64,000 nt of DNA from assembly GCA_032173965.1 (NCBI GenBank), contig CM063283.1, positions 39,367,743 to 39,431,742 of the forward strand. Direction: 5' to 3'. Of this stretch, positions 13,358 through 28,168 are shown piece by piece (the first letter of the stretch is position 1; each line of letters begins with the position of its first letter). The position numbers and the translations under genes are program-made. Below the pieces are notes generated by a model. It saw only the letters and a list, made by a program, of their open reading frames with translations, did not search any database and had not been told where the DNA came from. Source of the DNA: Sitta carolinensis (taxonomy: Eukaryota; Chordata; Aves; Passeriformes; Sittidae).

Positions 13358-14264
13358 GAGTGAGGGTAGAGGGAATTGGTTGGTTGAAAAATGCTTTGAT
13401 ATTTTTAGATGGAGACAAGTGACTTACTGCAGGTAGTTGTCATCATTTTTATACTTGTGTTCTGCTGAGAAACACTGAAGGGCAGGTAAAAAGTAACACC
13501 TTTCACACCTTTCATTGTCTTGCAAAGTGTGTAATTGTTTACCAGGGTGTAATGTAAGTGTAAAAATGCTACTGAACTAGAAGAAAACATCATTTTATGC
13601 TTATTTTTCCAGGTACAGATCACTACAAAATGATCAAGACAGTAGCAAGTCAGGCTTTCCTGGTAAATACAGGGTACACGTACTGGACAGGCTATGTTAC
13701 TATGGTCACAAATTCCCTTGAGAAACCCTCTTTTTCCTTGAAGAAAATATTTCTCGTGGGAAGTTTCTAAATAATCAGAAACAACCTTCCTCTGTCTGTA
13801 TAGTCTACTTCAGTGATGGCTTGAGACTTGATCGTGAAAGTGGAGTAGGAGAATATGGCATAATTGCTGAGATAATCCTGCCTGAATTAGCATCAGTCAT
13901 TCATCCAATTTATTGCTTCCTTCTAAGTGTGTGCCATACCTGGTGGCAATAAGAGTTAGATAGACTGTGCTATCTTTTGTTGAGCAGTACACCTGAGTTT
14001 TCTACTGCTTGCAGAGCTTAAGAGCCTTTTTTCTACATGACATGCCTCTGAAAATGTGACAGAAGAAGCAGTGCATTCCTGCATTCCCTTCACTGTACAC
14101 CACCTTGCATAAAGATGTAGGAGTTAACTATCTGCATTCTCTTACCATCTAGAATTATTAAGTCAAGTTGGACTCCATAAGGTGGCTGGAAACAGGCCTG
14201 GAGAGGTTGAATGCTATAGAGTTAACAGAGTTTAGAAAAGAAGATAGTTTTCATTAGCCCTACC

Positions 14265-14267
<3 letters not shown>

Positions 14268-14299
<32 letters not shown>

Positions 14300-14316
14300 C
14301 TTTTTTTTTTTTTTTT
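14268..14316 (+). repeat. Poly(T) run with one C
   Basis: Thirty-two T, one C, then sixteen T. There is no associated retrocopy that I can recognise on either side. Confidence 0.9.
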
Positions 14317-17300
14317 GCTAGAGGGTTTGGATTTTTATTTTGTAGTTTGATTGGTCTTGTTGGTTTGAATATTTTATTCCTGGTTATAATGTATTGTCCA
14401 TATGTAGTGATTTTTTCTATAAACAGGGAAGGAATGACTCCAGATATGTGGAAAATAGCCTATGACAGGAAGCTTTAACTCTTTGGTTACAGTGCCATTA
14501 GCATCTGTATTTTAAAAAAAGTAAGACAGACTAATTCCTATGAAGCTTCTTCAGTATAAGGTCTTGTTAAGGACAAAATGTGTCTCAGCATAAAGTCATA
14601 GTGCACTCTTTAGGCAATGTAAATTTCAAAACCTTACTCAAGTGTATTTCAACCCAATGACCAATATTTAAAGCAGATGCCATTTCTGTAATTGACCATC
14701 ATTTTATTTTATTGAAAAATACAATAGTAGATCTGTGTTGGGAGAAAGGCAGGTGATAGGCACTGTTGATCAAAGCACTGCTATTTACACTTGTCTTCTC
14801 TATAAAGGACCCTTTGAAGTGAGTCCTTTTGCTAATTCATTCACCCCCTTCCTTAGAAGGCAGCTTTGAGAATGGCAATGATTAATTTGTGAGTGAATAA
14901 TATTTTGTTTCTGTCTGGTTCTCAAACATGATAGGATCCCAGTGCTGGAGGTCAGATTTCTTTGGCCGGTAGTGGACTCTGGTTGACTGCTTTCTGCTGC
15001 TATTCTGTGAACCATATCAGTATCGATCAGAATAAAACTGCTTTCATGTCTGTGATCTCTCACTGTGCTGCAGAATAACTTTTGTTTTAGCCAAATTGTG
15101 CTTGGGTAGTTTGCTGAAACTTTTTTCCTCCTTCCTTTTTTAAAAAATCTGGTTTTGTGTGATATCTGGCTATAAAGCATGTTACTTGCATAAATGGGCA
15201 GGCTTAGTTTTATTAAGCTCTCTAAAGCAGCATAACAAGACATTCTCATTTTCCTCAGGAGTCATTGTATTAGACCTGGCTAAGATTGAGTTTCTTATTT
15301 TCTCCCCTCATCCTGCTGAGAAGCAGAGCGATAGATTTTGAGTAGGTACCTGGTGTACAGCCAGAGTCACCCCACCACAGTCATCAATGCACAGTTATAC
15401 ATATTTAGAAAACATGTTTTTGAAAATTGTTTTCAAAAAAGGGTTGTAAGTGCAGGCAAGTTTTTTAGTGTCTTTGTAAACCTACATATGACAGAATAAC
15501 CTGTTTTGAATTTTGGCATGCAGAAAAAAACTCCCATAACCAAAACCAAAAGGTTGTCACAAAGTGCAATACTTAAAGGGTTACAATGCAATATTTAAGG
15601 AGATGTTTCATGGATCACCTCACTCTCTGTAATAGTGGCAAAACTCTAGTGAAAGCTGGGGTCAGATTTTGAGCTGATCAGGGAAGCTTTCTGCCTTTGT
15701 ATGAGAGGAGTGTGTGGCTTCATATTTTCAGTTACCTGTGCCCCTGTAATTCTGCCTGGGTTGGAACTGTACAGCTTTTTAGTGGCAGACAGTGAGATGG
15801 CAAGTTTAAATAAGGATGTGAGGGCTGATTATGAAAATGTGTTCCTGAGGAAATTGAAAATTTGGATAGTGAGAAGTCCTCAGATGGAAGATGGTTGTCA
15901 GTAGCTACAGGGATGTTTTAGAAATCATCTGTGCCATGTTTGATAATCTCTGCAAGCTCTCTGGCTGCGAAGATCAGACCTTAAAAAAGAGAATAACTTA
16001 CAACAAGAGACAGATGAGAGAGGGAAAACCTATTCTGGCTGTTCAAATGAAGCTTTGTGGCTAATTTATTTAATTTCTTCAACAGCTGCAAAGGAACAGT
16101 TTGAGAATCTGCTAGACCAATTAAGATCCATGTGTGTACACATTCAATTTGTATTCTGATGTTGTATGTTTGACTGTGTTAAACTGATACATGAGTGAAT
16201 TCCCTTCCTTTATTTTGTTTTTCTTTTTAAGAAAGTCTAAGAGATATGACCAAGATGAGTTTTACTTGTTTATTAGGAAAAAAGAAAGAAAATTAAACGA
16301 TACCTATTTAAAACAAGCAGTGTGTCTGTATAAAAGAAATACCAACATAAAACAGGAAATGAAGTGAGTTATCAAAAGGTGAGATAATCTATAAATAGAT
16401 ACTGAAATTGCTATTGAAATAGTAATGCTAAACCAAACAATGTCCTCATTCAAGCATCAGCAATCTCTAAACAAATAGTGAATTTCTCTTGGTTCCATAC
16501 TGAAATAAGTAGTTCTTTTCTAAGCAGTGTGCTACAACTCATGGATAATTGCAGCATCCTTCTTGCTGTAGAGCAGAATTCTGTTTTTTACAGCCCTAAG
16601 TAAGCAAATAGCAACTATTGACAGCAGTAAAACAGGCAAGGGTGGTAATTTTTCTTTTCCAAGAATTACTTTTTAAATTTATATTGATAAAAAATGCACT
16701 TTCACATAATAATTCTGAAAGGGGTTTTTCTTTTGCCAATAGGTGGAACTGGATTACAAATGAATATCAGTGAAACTATTACAGGCAGTTATTAACAGCT
16801 CCATAACAAAGTATGTATTAGTATTAGTATAACTGTATTGTAGTTTGTTTTTTTTTTTTTAAATCGTCTTCTTTGGCTTTGTAGAGGTGTAATGGTCTGT
16901 GCATGTTGCTAGCAGAGAATCTTACTTTAGGCATGCAGTTTATTTATAAGAAAGTGAAATAATCATGTGTTGATGTGACATGAGTACATGTTTTTTTTAT
17001 ATATGGGGTTCTCTAATGAGACACAGAAAATGTCACTGTTTTATTCTCCCCTTCTTTAAAAGTGATTGGGAGGAGATCTTAACTCATGTGACTTCACTAT
17101 TTATTTATTTTGTTTTCTTCTAAGCATGGTAAGCTAGGAGATTCATACTGCGTATCATGCTGTGTTTTCTGTTGTCATTTTGAGATGATCTCCAGACAGT
17201 AAGGTCAGACAAAATGTGTATGCTAAATGGGCCAGACAGAGAGAAGATGGTCAGATGAATTAAAAAATAGAATAAGGAGATAAATATTCCAGACTAAAGT

Positions 17301-20300
17301 GGAGGACTTTAATCTCTCAACCTTCTTTATTGCTTTTCTTATCCTCACATACCAAGTTCCTTTTGAACAAGCAGGTATTCCGCACAGTATAAGAACTTTT
17401 CATTAAGATGTCAGTTAAGATTTATTCCTAAATCTTAAAAATATCATTATATTCATAACTTTATCATCTTAGGCATTCAAGACAATTTTTCATCAGATTT
17501 TGTCTCTAAAATATATCCACAGTGGGTTTTTTGTGTAATGACCATCACAAGTATTTTTTAATTTTAGCAAAAACATTATTTCACTTGTGCTTTACATCTC
17601 TTGTGAAAAAGTTCTGCTCAAACAGTTCTTAATTAGTTAACCTGAAAAATCTCACTTTTTAAATGGGGAATAGGTGTTACTATCTAAGCATTTCATCTCA
17701 CTCATACTAGGAAAAATATGTTACACATAAAAAAACAAATAATCCCCCCTGATTTTCTTCTGTCTCTGCATAACTAGGAAGCATGTATAGCAAACAGTGT
17801 TTAGATTTAGCTTAAATTTTAAATGCAGCCACCCACCTACCAAAGCAGCACCAGCGATTACTGAATTTTCAAAATGGCAACATCTACTACCTGTCACTCA
17901 AGCCTCGCATAAATGCCACTTTATGCAGACGTGTAAGAGTTTTACTGCACAAAGACCATCCCTGGTCATTCTCTCATGTAGTAGATCTGAACATGTTGAC
18001 AGAATTTCTGCTCAAGGAGTTAAATTAAACACCTGGATTCTGAAAGGGTACAGGGTTCAGCAGCCCATCAGGCAAAATTGCCTACTTATGATATTTTCAC
18101 ATAAATGAACCATGCAGCAGTGTAACTTACAGTCTACACTAGTTAAGGGTTAAAAATGTCTAGACAAGGAGAAAGTTATCCTAGAATGCTTCTTGCAAGC
18201 AGTCTCCTGTCTCTGATTCTCAATCTTCTCCCTCTACTTCAATGACCCTTTTTGCTATGATTTTTTTTTTTAATAGGTACATAATCTCAAGTTCTGGTTA
18301 GAAGGAAATCTGCATATTTTTAAGACCAATAGTTGATCAACTGAAAAATGCTGAATAGTTCAAGCACCTGTTTTTGCTGTTATTTTTGTTTGTTTTTGGT
18401 TTGTTGTTGCTGCTGGTTTTTATTTAAATATACCTGACCTTATTTCTCAAAGGATGAATTAAATTCTCCACTATGGAAGTGCAGAAGAAAAGATAAATGT
18501 TGTGTATAACCCTTACAAGTGTACCTGTATCTTGGCAAAGAGAAACTTTCTTTAAAAAGCAGGACAATATACCTAGTCTATTCCTTATTAAATTCTGGTT
18601 TGACATGTTTATTCTCCCTTCTGGATCAGAGTTACATTTTACATAAAATGAAACAGATTTATATTATGGGTTAAATGGACATACACCTATCTGGAGTTTC
18701 AAATTCTAAAATAGTCAAGATGAATGTTGAGCAGAATCTGCTTCTCTTTTATTCTAGAAGTCCTACAAAAGACAATAACAATTCATTTTAAAGCTGGTGC
18801 ACCAAAGTATCTTTAAAGGTTTTGGTTTTTTGTTTTTTAAATTTGACAAAAGAAGGAGGCTGTTTTGCTTGCTAGCTCATGTCAGCTTCTCTTTTCTCTT
18901 ACAGAGTGTAAACCTAATTGGTTAAACATCAGTAGTTGCCACTGTTTAATATTGTTTTATGAACAATGAGATCTACAGCACTGAACAGCAGAACAGAACT
19001 CTTTCTTCTACCTTAAATGTAGGACTGTAAGACTCTAAGCTGTAAATCTTAGACCAAGAGCATTCAAACACTGTAATTAACTGACTGATATTGTTGGATG
19101 ATAACGAGTCTAACGTGAGATATATGAAGGCACTGGAATATGACAAATGTCCTAAATTATTCAGTTTCCTTAGGTGAAAGGAGGATGCAGGCTCTCATCT
19201 CCCGCTAAATAATCTAAATGGTGTTTATTTTAGGTTAAACAGACACAATAATTCATTGCTTTGTAATTCATTGCAATAATTAATTGTCATTGTAATATCG
19301 TGACTCTTAATACTTTTATCTGAAGAGAATAGTATCAGATTTTTTTAAAAAAAGATCAGTTTTAGAGATGGACATTCCATTGTGAAATTGAATGTGAAGA
19401 AAATTGATGTGTGTTTGGTTGGTTTTACTGGAATCCACCACTTACGAAATCCACCCATTGTGCTATTCCACAGTTGCGTAGCCACAAGTGCCTGGCATGT
19501 GGTTTGGGGGCTTCCTGTGGTGTGCTGAAAATTATTCTCTCCAATCAGGCTTGTCTCAGTTTGTCCCGTGGTGTTTCAGGGTTTTTGAAGAAGATGGAAA
19601 AAATATAAGAGCAAAGCTTTCTTTGAGACAGAACATAGAGAAACCACAAGAAACAGGACTGATAGAATGTATTACAAATGGCTTAATCATCATATTCTCT
19701 CTTTTACAGCTTTTCTGTAATTCTATAAGCAGCTCTCAATGTCTAAAAACCTGGGAAAGTGCATTCATTAGCTTGGTCATATTCGTAAAGTCACACAGAT
19801 GCAGTATCTTAAAGAGAAAAGTCATGAAGGCTTGAAGAGTTTTCTGCAGTTACTGGGAGCAGAAACTCCAGTGAAGTAGAAAGTAGGAGTTATGTCTGCT
19901 GCTATCTAAATACCATAAATGCACTAGTAAGATGAGGCGCTTACACTTTCAATGTATACTTGAATTACTTCTTGATGATTTTATCTCTTCTTTAAGCACA
20001 ATAACTTTTAAAACTTCTCACATTTTAACTTGTTTAATTACCTATTTAAAGTACTATTCAAAATACATCTTTGAAGATAGGAATGTTTTAATTGTCTGTG
20101 GAAGTCAGAAGCTGAGGAAGTACTGACTATTAAATAGAAAATGTAGTATGGTTCTGACATGGAAAAGCTAGAAAACTTTAGCCTTCCTTAGGAAAGTTTA
20201 GTAATGTGCAGTTACAGTGTTAGTAATCTACTCCATTTTTGTTTCCAAAATGCATCTTGCCCTGCCCATGTTTTTTTTTAAAGTGATAGTTGGTATTTCA

Positions 20301-20309
20301 TTTGCTGTG

Positions 20310-20455
20310 ATTTAAAAAAAAAAAAAAAAAAATTAAAACAAACAAACAACCCCTCCAAAATAACGATAATAAAACCCAAGAACAACAAAACCAACAAAAC
20401 AAAACCAAAAAAACCTACACCCACTCAACCAACCAACAAAAACTCCCCCACCCTC
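20310..20455 (+). repeat. Poly(A) followed by A/C-rich low-complexity tract
   Basis: A run of about 18 A is followed by AAAC/AACA units and then C-rich units (CAACCAACC, CCCCACCC) over about 130 bases. G is almost absent from the plus strand until the tract ends. On the minus strand this is the same T/G-rich type found at 1448-1560 and 48255-48356, so it lies in the opposite orientation to them. Confidence 0.85.
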
Positions 20456-23400
20456 ACAGCTTTCTTCCTCATCTGTAGTCCTGTTCCTGATGTAACAATC
20501 CAGTGACAGTAAGAGGTGATAGTGAATATCCATGTAAATGATTTCACAGGAGAACAAGTAGGAAAACTTGGCAAAAAAGGAGTCTAAGTGACAGGGGGTA
20601 GAAAAGCTATAAATTATGTGAAAAAAAATGTGGAAAGTTTTTATATTGTGGTGTTACCTCATCTGTAACTCATTCTTCTTAGGGCAGGATGTCGGAACAA
20701 TTAATTTCTAGAAATACATGGTTAGTACATAGAGTGTCTTCAGTACGAAGGAAGATTCTTTTTGGAACAGCTACACTTAAACCATAGCATTATAATCAAA
20801 ATCACATATATGGGAGCTGTAGAAAATATCTTATGACTGTATATTTCAGATAATAAAATAAGGTTGGTCTCTATTTAAAAAAAAAAAAATATAAATCAGG
20901 ATTGTTAACCTGTTCCTTAGCAAAACTACAGGCTTTGCTTCGGAGACTGCAAATAGTCCCCTCAATTCCTTGCAGAGCAAAAAGTTAAAATATGTGTATG
21001 AGCTATTGCTCAGTCTGCTCCAACTGCTTTTGGAGATGAACTGTATGTTCTTATGAATCTTTATCTAAAATATCTTTTTCTCTCTTTAGCTGTTAGCTAC
21101 TTTCAGAGGAATTCATCTGCTTTTTTTTTTTTTTCAGACTGAAAGATTCATTTGGTGTTAACTACTATGATCTTTCACACAACTATTTATTGCAGTAAAT
21201 TCTATGAAAATAATTATTTTCTTTCTGGAAGGGGAAACCCTATCTTCTGTATAATCTCTGTAAGTTATTTACAGAGAATAAACTATTATACATTAGAAAT
21301 TCATGACTCCAGGAGTTTTCCACTTTTTTTTTTTTTTCTGCTGAAGATAATTATAATTCATGTAACCAGACCTACTGTGAAAACAGTATAAGATCTGAGT
21401 AACACAAATCTGTTTTTACGACAATATTATTGCACGTATAAAAAATGAGGTCTTCATTTTAGTATTAAAAAGCAGAAAATAACCATCAGGTATTAATGTT
21501 CCCAAAGTGCTGTCAGTAATGTTTTCTAATAAAGCAAATGACTGTCTATAAACCCATACATTCCCTTTGCACATTAAGTAGTGAATGGGAATTGTTAGAA
21601 AGAAAGGATTTACTGCTCACATAGTGAACACAGGTAAAAATTTGCTAAAACAATGTTTCCTAAATACCGTAACTTTCCTCGCCCTTCTGCATGGTATTCT
21701 GAAAGACTATGCATTATAGCTGCAAAAAGATTGCTCCTGACAGCAATGTCCTTCACATTAGAGCATTGTTAAAACATGTGTATATATATAAGGACAAGAA
21801 ACAGCTGAAATACATCACTTGCTGAACATATTGCTGGGCATGCTCAATCTGGCTCTGTAACTGCACAGCAAAGCTTAAGGCACTCGCACAACAGATGTAG
21901 TGACTCTGGGCAGTGAACCTATACTCTTGGAATTAATTTTTTTAATAACTATTAGTGAGGCTTGAAATATGTTCATATTTTGGGTAAGGAGGAAAAAATA
22001 ATCTTCTTAATCAGATGAATTCACATTCAACCTTTGTATTTTGAACAACATTGTTGCTCTGTAGATGCTAAAGGATGGTGGGTGGTATTAAAAAAAAAAT
22101 GAAAGAAAGACAAATTAGCCTTTGTTGCATTCATTTTCTTATGTGATTTCATAACTGGTCGTTGTAGTTATTGAATCATATATTTACTGCTTGAGAATAC
22201 ATTATCATGATAATTGGATGACAAAGAGACAGGATTGAGTTTGAGTAACTGTCAACACCATCCAGGTGTTTACTCTTCTTACTCAAGTGAGGATGGGAAT
22301 CTATTTTTTGTCCATAATCGGAGGGCCATGTTTTGGATCCCTCAATGAACCACTTCTGAATGTCTGTTCTCACTCACTGGGAATCTGTATTGTGTAAACA
22401 TTCATTGTCTTCATCTCACACAACTTAACATTGTCACTTGAGTATGCTGTCTTAACTTCTGCTCCAGGAAAAAGCGTCCTAACATTTTATAGTCAGGTTT
22501 AATAACCAGCAGAGAGATAAAAGTCTAAGACTAACTCATCTTGACAGAAACTTCTGAACATTTGTTAGACTTATCTGGATTAGGAGGTCAGTTCTCTTCT
22601 TTCTAAGAACATTATAATAAATAACAATATATAGGGATAGAATGGGATTTGGCATTGTATGCCCTTGCAGTTCCTCCAATTTAAAAGAAATCTAATTTGG
22701 AAATACTTTATTCTGCACTTGAGAAGGCCTAAGAAATGTGGGTCCTTTTTTCAGGCATATAGATGCATGTGTGATCATTAAGTTATTGGATTATTAAATG
22801 CCCAAAATGATTTTCCAATCTGTGCTTTGATTTATTTATTTTTTTTTTTTTAATTTGATTTATTGGCCTGTGGTACCAATAACAACTCAGGGTTTCTCTG
22901 AAGCATAGTTAAGGGACAGACTTTCTGAGGGAGGCACAGAAATAATAGATTACTCATTACTATACAAGATCTGTGTGCCCTACTTAACATGTAAAGAAAC
23001 AACTTGTGTTTGCCCTTGGATCTGACTGAGTTCTGTGATTCAGTTGGGAACTGTAACAATAAAAATAGACATTCTGCCTTAAGTGATGCAGCTCCTATCT
23101 GTCCAGTACAGATCCTTTTGCAGATCCTATTGTAGACCCCGATTCCCATTTCCCTTTCCACCTCCATCATATCCAGGAAAAATACTTTAACCACCTGGTG
23201 CAGTGTATCTGCAGGAATCAATTTTCATTTCCCACTGGCATGTGAGCATCCACTTGCAAGGTGAGTCAGTGGAAGCCTGCTGCTCCTCTGTTGGAAGCAA
23301 TGCATAAATTACGGAGCATTACTGATGTGTTGTGGAGTGTGGGGAGCTCCTGTCTCATTTGCCAGCAGTGTTACTGTAGAGAGCAAAAAGTCACATCAGA

Positions 23401-25685
23401 GTGCAAACGAGGGATTTGTATCACTGGCTTCCCAGCCTGTGAAGTGCATTGTGCTTTACTCTCTCAGTGAGGATGGTGAGTGTGGTAGAGCCACCTGTCA
23501 GCAGCCTGCTCCTCCACGCAAGAGTAGCTGGTGGAGTCGGTGTTCATCTGTGAAAACATCTGGGTAATTAAGCTGAAAGCCGAAGAACATGAGAGTTCAG
23601 AAGATAGTAGAAAGTTTCAAATATACCCTTAGCTAGGGAGATTTGATTATCTCATGTTTTTCCCACACTTGGCAACGTAACTCAATACACATTGATCAAT
23701 TGACAGGTGTGTATGCCAATAGCATTAAGGACTGTTATACTGAAGCTAGGATAGAAAGGGAAAAACGCAATCCCTTTAAAAGTTATTTTCTTGTAAATTC
23801 ACATCATCCACACCTTCTGTTCAAATGGGAATTATGCAGCTTTCTACTTTCTGCTCCCAGTTGCAGGTTTTTTTAGAAAAGAGTGTGATTGATACAAAAT
23901 AAGGATTTGGCTAAAATAATCTTATTTCTTCTTACAAATAAAAGTGCTTTCAAGTAAAAAATTATTCTAATTGCAATAATAACTTGTAGGTGGTGCATAT
24001 GCTCATTATATCAGTATTAGATGAAGTATTGGTATGGTAGGCATAAGATGAGAATATCAATGTGTGTGATGTGTAATTGCAATATGTTGTTTTTTGCAGA
24101 ATGCAATTTTCTATAAAATACCTACATCTGTTTTAAAAACAAACATGATTCTCAGAACACATGCTTTTCTGAAGATTAAAAGTGCATACAGCTGTTTGGG
24201 TTTTTTTGTTGTTTGTTGTTTCTTGTCTTTTCTTCCTTTTAAATCGCATTTTTATTTTAAGGGATTGTGAATGTCTTACATCAAGGATTAAATTAGGGTT
24301 GGCATTATTTGAGAGTTGTTTTCTTATAAAAAAACCCAGAAGATTTTTTTTTCCTAAAACCATGAATTCTAACTTTCTTTGATTATGTATTGGATTCAGC
24401 TGGGAAGCTAGTGAATGTGCACAGATGTGAGATAAGTTTTGTTCTACTCTGAAGTTTTGTTGGGAACTTTCAATAGGAGCCTATTTAGGAGAAAGGCTAC
24501 ATGATTATTCATTTATCCCTTTTTTTCTGTTACATTGCAATGATACTATTCATGTCACAATTCAGTTTCTACTATTTACATTTTAACCTGTGAATATAGT
24601 CAATTTTGCTGCTGAAAAAAAGAACTGCGTAGTGTTCCAGTAACTCATCTGCTAACGTAGTCGTCTGGCTTTGATGAATGGACTTCGTCTAAATGATTGT
24701 CTACTATGATGTGTGATACCTCAAACAAATAGAAATGTGTTTTTTATCAACACATTGGAAGGAATCATTTATATTGTTACATATGAATGACTTGTTCTGA
24801 GTGTTATGTTTCCTCTGTCGTACTGAGCTTCTCATTTAAAGTGTGCAAGGAGAACTTACTGAATAAAAATTGTAGTTTACCTAAATAATGATATCTCAAA
24901 ATATTTAAAGCAGATTGATCAACTGTGACTATGATGTTTTGGTTATTCTTTTAATAGGAGTGGCAGTTCTGGTTTTACTGGCATGTTAAGAATGTTGAAT
25001 ATGTGAGAATAGTGGGCAGTCTTTTAACATTAAATGTTAAATTTGTATTAAAACTTAGATATTTTGACATGCACGTCAGGCAAAAAAATCCAGTTGTTTC
25101 TAGGTTAAATATCTGATCATCACCCATAAATATTTATTATTTGGCTACATTGAGGATCTTTTCTTTATATTTATTCAGCCTGACCTAAGAAGTAAATTTG
25201 CAATGTAAAAATTCTTCTTTCTGTATTTGTTTTGTCAGTGGAAGAAAAATCTAATGTATGCACACAGTATTTTTTTGCAATTAATTAATTTCCTATTCTT
25301 TGTGTGGGGTAGAATTTCTTAAAAACGTACACTCGCCTCTCATTTTAATACTTGCATAAAAATTTGCTAGGCTTTCTGATGTTCTCTTTTACATATTTAA
25401 TTTTTCTCAGATTCTGAAAAAGCATTGTATGGAGGGAGTCAGCTGGCACAATGCCCGCTATTAATGATAAGCCTTTCCTTGTCATCCTTTCTCTGCCTCA
25501 TTGTAGGCATTTATAAGTAAAAGGACACAATGTATCCGTGCTTCTGAACACAAAATCCATCACTTCACCTTTTCTTCCAGTGAGAACAGGTGCAGTTGAA
25601 AGGACAGACCAGGACAACCAGTTTCACTAAGAAATGCATAGAAATCTTTCTTCTTTCTTTTTTGTATGTTATACTTATTTTTAGG

Positions 25686-25800
25686 GGTTTTTTTTGTTTG
25701 TTTGTTTTGGTTTGGTTCGGTTTTTGTTTGGTTTATTTGTTTGTTTTTAATTTATTTCCTTGGTTTTGTTTTATTTTTGTTTTAAATTTTGTTGCAATTT
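25686..25800 (+). repeat. T/G-rich low-complexity tract
   Basis: A GGGG and poly(T) start leads into TTTG, GGTTT and TTTA units for over 100 bases, with almost no C. A frame across it translates as a leucine/phenylalanine/valine-rich string that looks like membrane segments. That is a by-product of the T/G composition and not evidence for a protein. Confidence 0.85.
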
Positions 25801-28123
25801 TATCTGTAATATTTACTCATAATTAGGAAAAAAAAACGCAAACCTTTGTAATACTGTTGTTTTCCATTTATGGAATTTTCTGAATAGACTGTGTAAATGA
25901 GCCACCACAGGAATTTAGATGCAACAAACTGATATCACCAGGGTATCACAGTAGATTTGGCTTAATGATACTATTCAGGATCATAATATTTGCAGAAGTT
26001 GTTAAATGCTTGCTTGACAATCCTGTACAGTAAGGTGGTATATTTCCTCAGATTTTCCTCTTACAAACATGAACAATTCTTTTAAAGATTGTTCTTAGTG
26101 TGGTGCATCACAGAAAGGCTTTGAATGACCCTTGTGCAGAGAAAGGTACTGAGTAATACAGTCTTTAGGGATTTATGTAATACCACTTCCATTGGTCATG
26201 TTTTTCCATACCATCTCCAAGGTCCAGATCCAAACTCCAGTGGAGTCAGAAAAATCCTTTCTCCTTGATTTGGCCAACTTTTTAATTGGTATACTCTGAT
26301 TTTACTGCTCCTTCTAGGGTTAATTTTTAAAGCCTCTATACTCAGATTTCAAAAATATCTAGAGAGCCCTTATCCTGACAAGAGATTTCAAGCAGTCTAG
26401 CAGCTATCGCAGCTTACAGTTAATTAGCACTGGCTTTCAGATTCTCAGTGAGGGGGAAAAAAAAAAAAAAACAAACAAACTTCTGATTCAGGGTAAAGAA
26501 AAGAGTAAATGGACATAGTATATGCTCACTTTGATTCTTTGCTGTAAATTACAGCATCAACCAATAGAAGAATGTTTCCCAACTATAGTGTGTATTTTTC
26601 ATACAACATGACTTTATTTAGAATTGAGTCAATAGCATATAGTCCTCTACTGGGAAAAGGTTTTTTAATGACTTTTTCTTACCTTTTTAAATACAGAGAC
26701 TGTGTCTTAATGATTTTGCAACTGTGTTACAGTGCTAAGATACCTATTACAACAAAAACAGTAAAACTATTACTAGGAGTATACCATGTCTTGTCAAAAG
26801 ATTCATTTATCAGTAGATTTAATAGATTTCTTGACTGAAATCTTGGGAGATTCTGAGTCTAAAAAATTACTAATGTAACCTAGTTGTGTTACTTTTGTAA
26901 CCTGGGTCTCTTAAACAGGCAGTGAGGCAAAAAAATATGACAAAAAAAATGCTTATAAGAAAGTAAAACTACTATGTCTTTTTTTTTTTCTCTGAAAAAA
27001 GGCATTTTTTTCAAAAAAAAATATTGCAAAAGTGGGTAACTTTCACCAAGGAACCAAAACATGTTCAATATGAAGAGAACACATGATGATTCAGTCTTCT
27101 CCACATTGTGACAGTTCACAATGGCCCTTCCAAAATAAAAACTCTATGGAGTTAGTGGAATTTAAGATTTTTAAATAATTTGCTTCTAAATATTTTACAA
27201 AATCTAGAATATTATGAGCCACATTCAGATTGCTCACTACATGCATCTAAATTTTATATTTGTTGAATACTCATGTAGGGACAGTAATGGATAATAATTT
27301 CAGTGGCTTGCGCTGTTGAACTAAACATCTTCTTGGGGAAATAATACCTGAGTACCATACCTACCACTTTCAATGTATTGTCTTACCATATAATCCTGTT
27401 AGAAAGTTAAGTAGATTTAAAAGATGCCTTTACACTGTGGTGGCTTTGTGCTTTTTTTAGAAAAACTTCCATAGAGCACTGGTTTTATCTGTATTAAACT
27501 CTGTTCTGTTTTTCCACTGGAACATTGTTTGCCAGTTGGTTACTACCACAGATTCGATAGAACTATCAATCAAAAGCATGGTAAAAAGGAAAATAAAAAA
27601 ACAGACAAAATAATACAGTGGGGCTGTCTGTGAACAAAAATAAGGCCTTTTTTGTACTGTGGAAAGTACACTCATGAGAATACCCTCATTTGTTTGGATG
27701 CAATTGAGCTTCAAAAGGGCAAGACAGATGTGCTGTTTTCAGGAATCTTAATTTATTTCGTGACACAGTTCATAAACCTGCGGCTAAATGTGAGAACAGA
27801 ACACATTTTGGAGCCAGCTTAATATATCTTTACTTTCTCCAGAAACAAAAATATTTCTTAATTTTTTGTACTGTTAACCTTCCATACCTGAGTTGCTGTG
27901 GCACTACAGCAGAGTGAAGAGCCTTCCCTGAGAGATGTGCAAGGATTCTCTCTGCTTGGCTGAGATAGCTCAGCTCTTCAAAAACCTGGACAGATGGGGT
28001 GCCATCTCATGAGATACAAGCATTCTGCTGGGCTTCAGAGGAGCTGAGTTGAATGTGGGACACTGCATCCAGCTGACACACCAGTTCTGCTGCTAACTTA
28101 TGTTACAGCAAATGAGATGATGA

Positions 28124-28124
<1 letters not shown>

Positions 28125-28156
<32 letters not shown>

Positions 28157-28168
28157 AAAAAAAAAAAA
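28125..28168 (+). repeat. Poly(A) run, 31 A + C + 12 A
   Basis: A long A run interrupted by one C. The 240 or so bases before it (about 27890-28124) are richer in G and C than the surroundings, which makes a retroposed transcript conceivable. However, I see no AATAAA just upstream and no target duplication. Confidence 0.85.

Noticed and set aside
14800..15249. 149-codon minus-strand open frame
   Set aside because: No recognisable domain, no splice or promoter support, and a length that is expected once or so by chance in this much DNA.
22850..23221. 123-codon minus-strand open frame
   Set aside because: No motif or homology recognised and no exon-intron structure visible.
25590..25826. Membrane-protein-like frame rich in F, L and V
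   Set aside because: Produced by the T/G-rich tract at 25686-25800, with no support as a protein.
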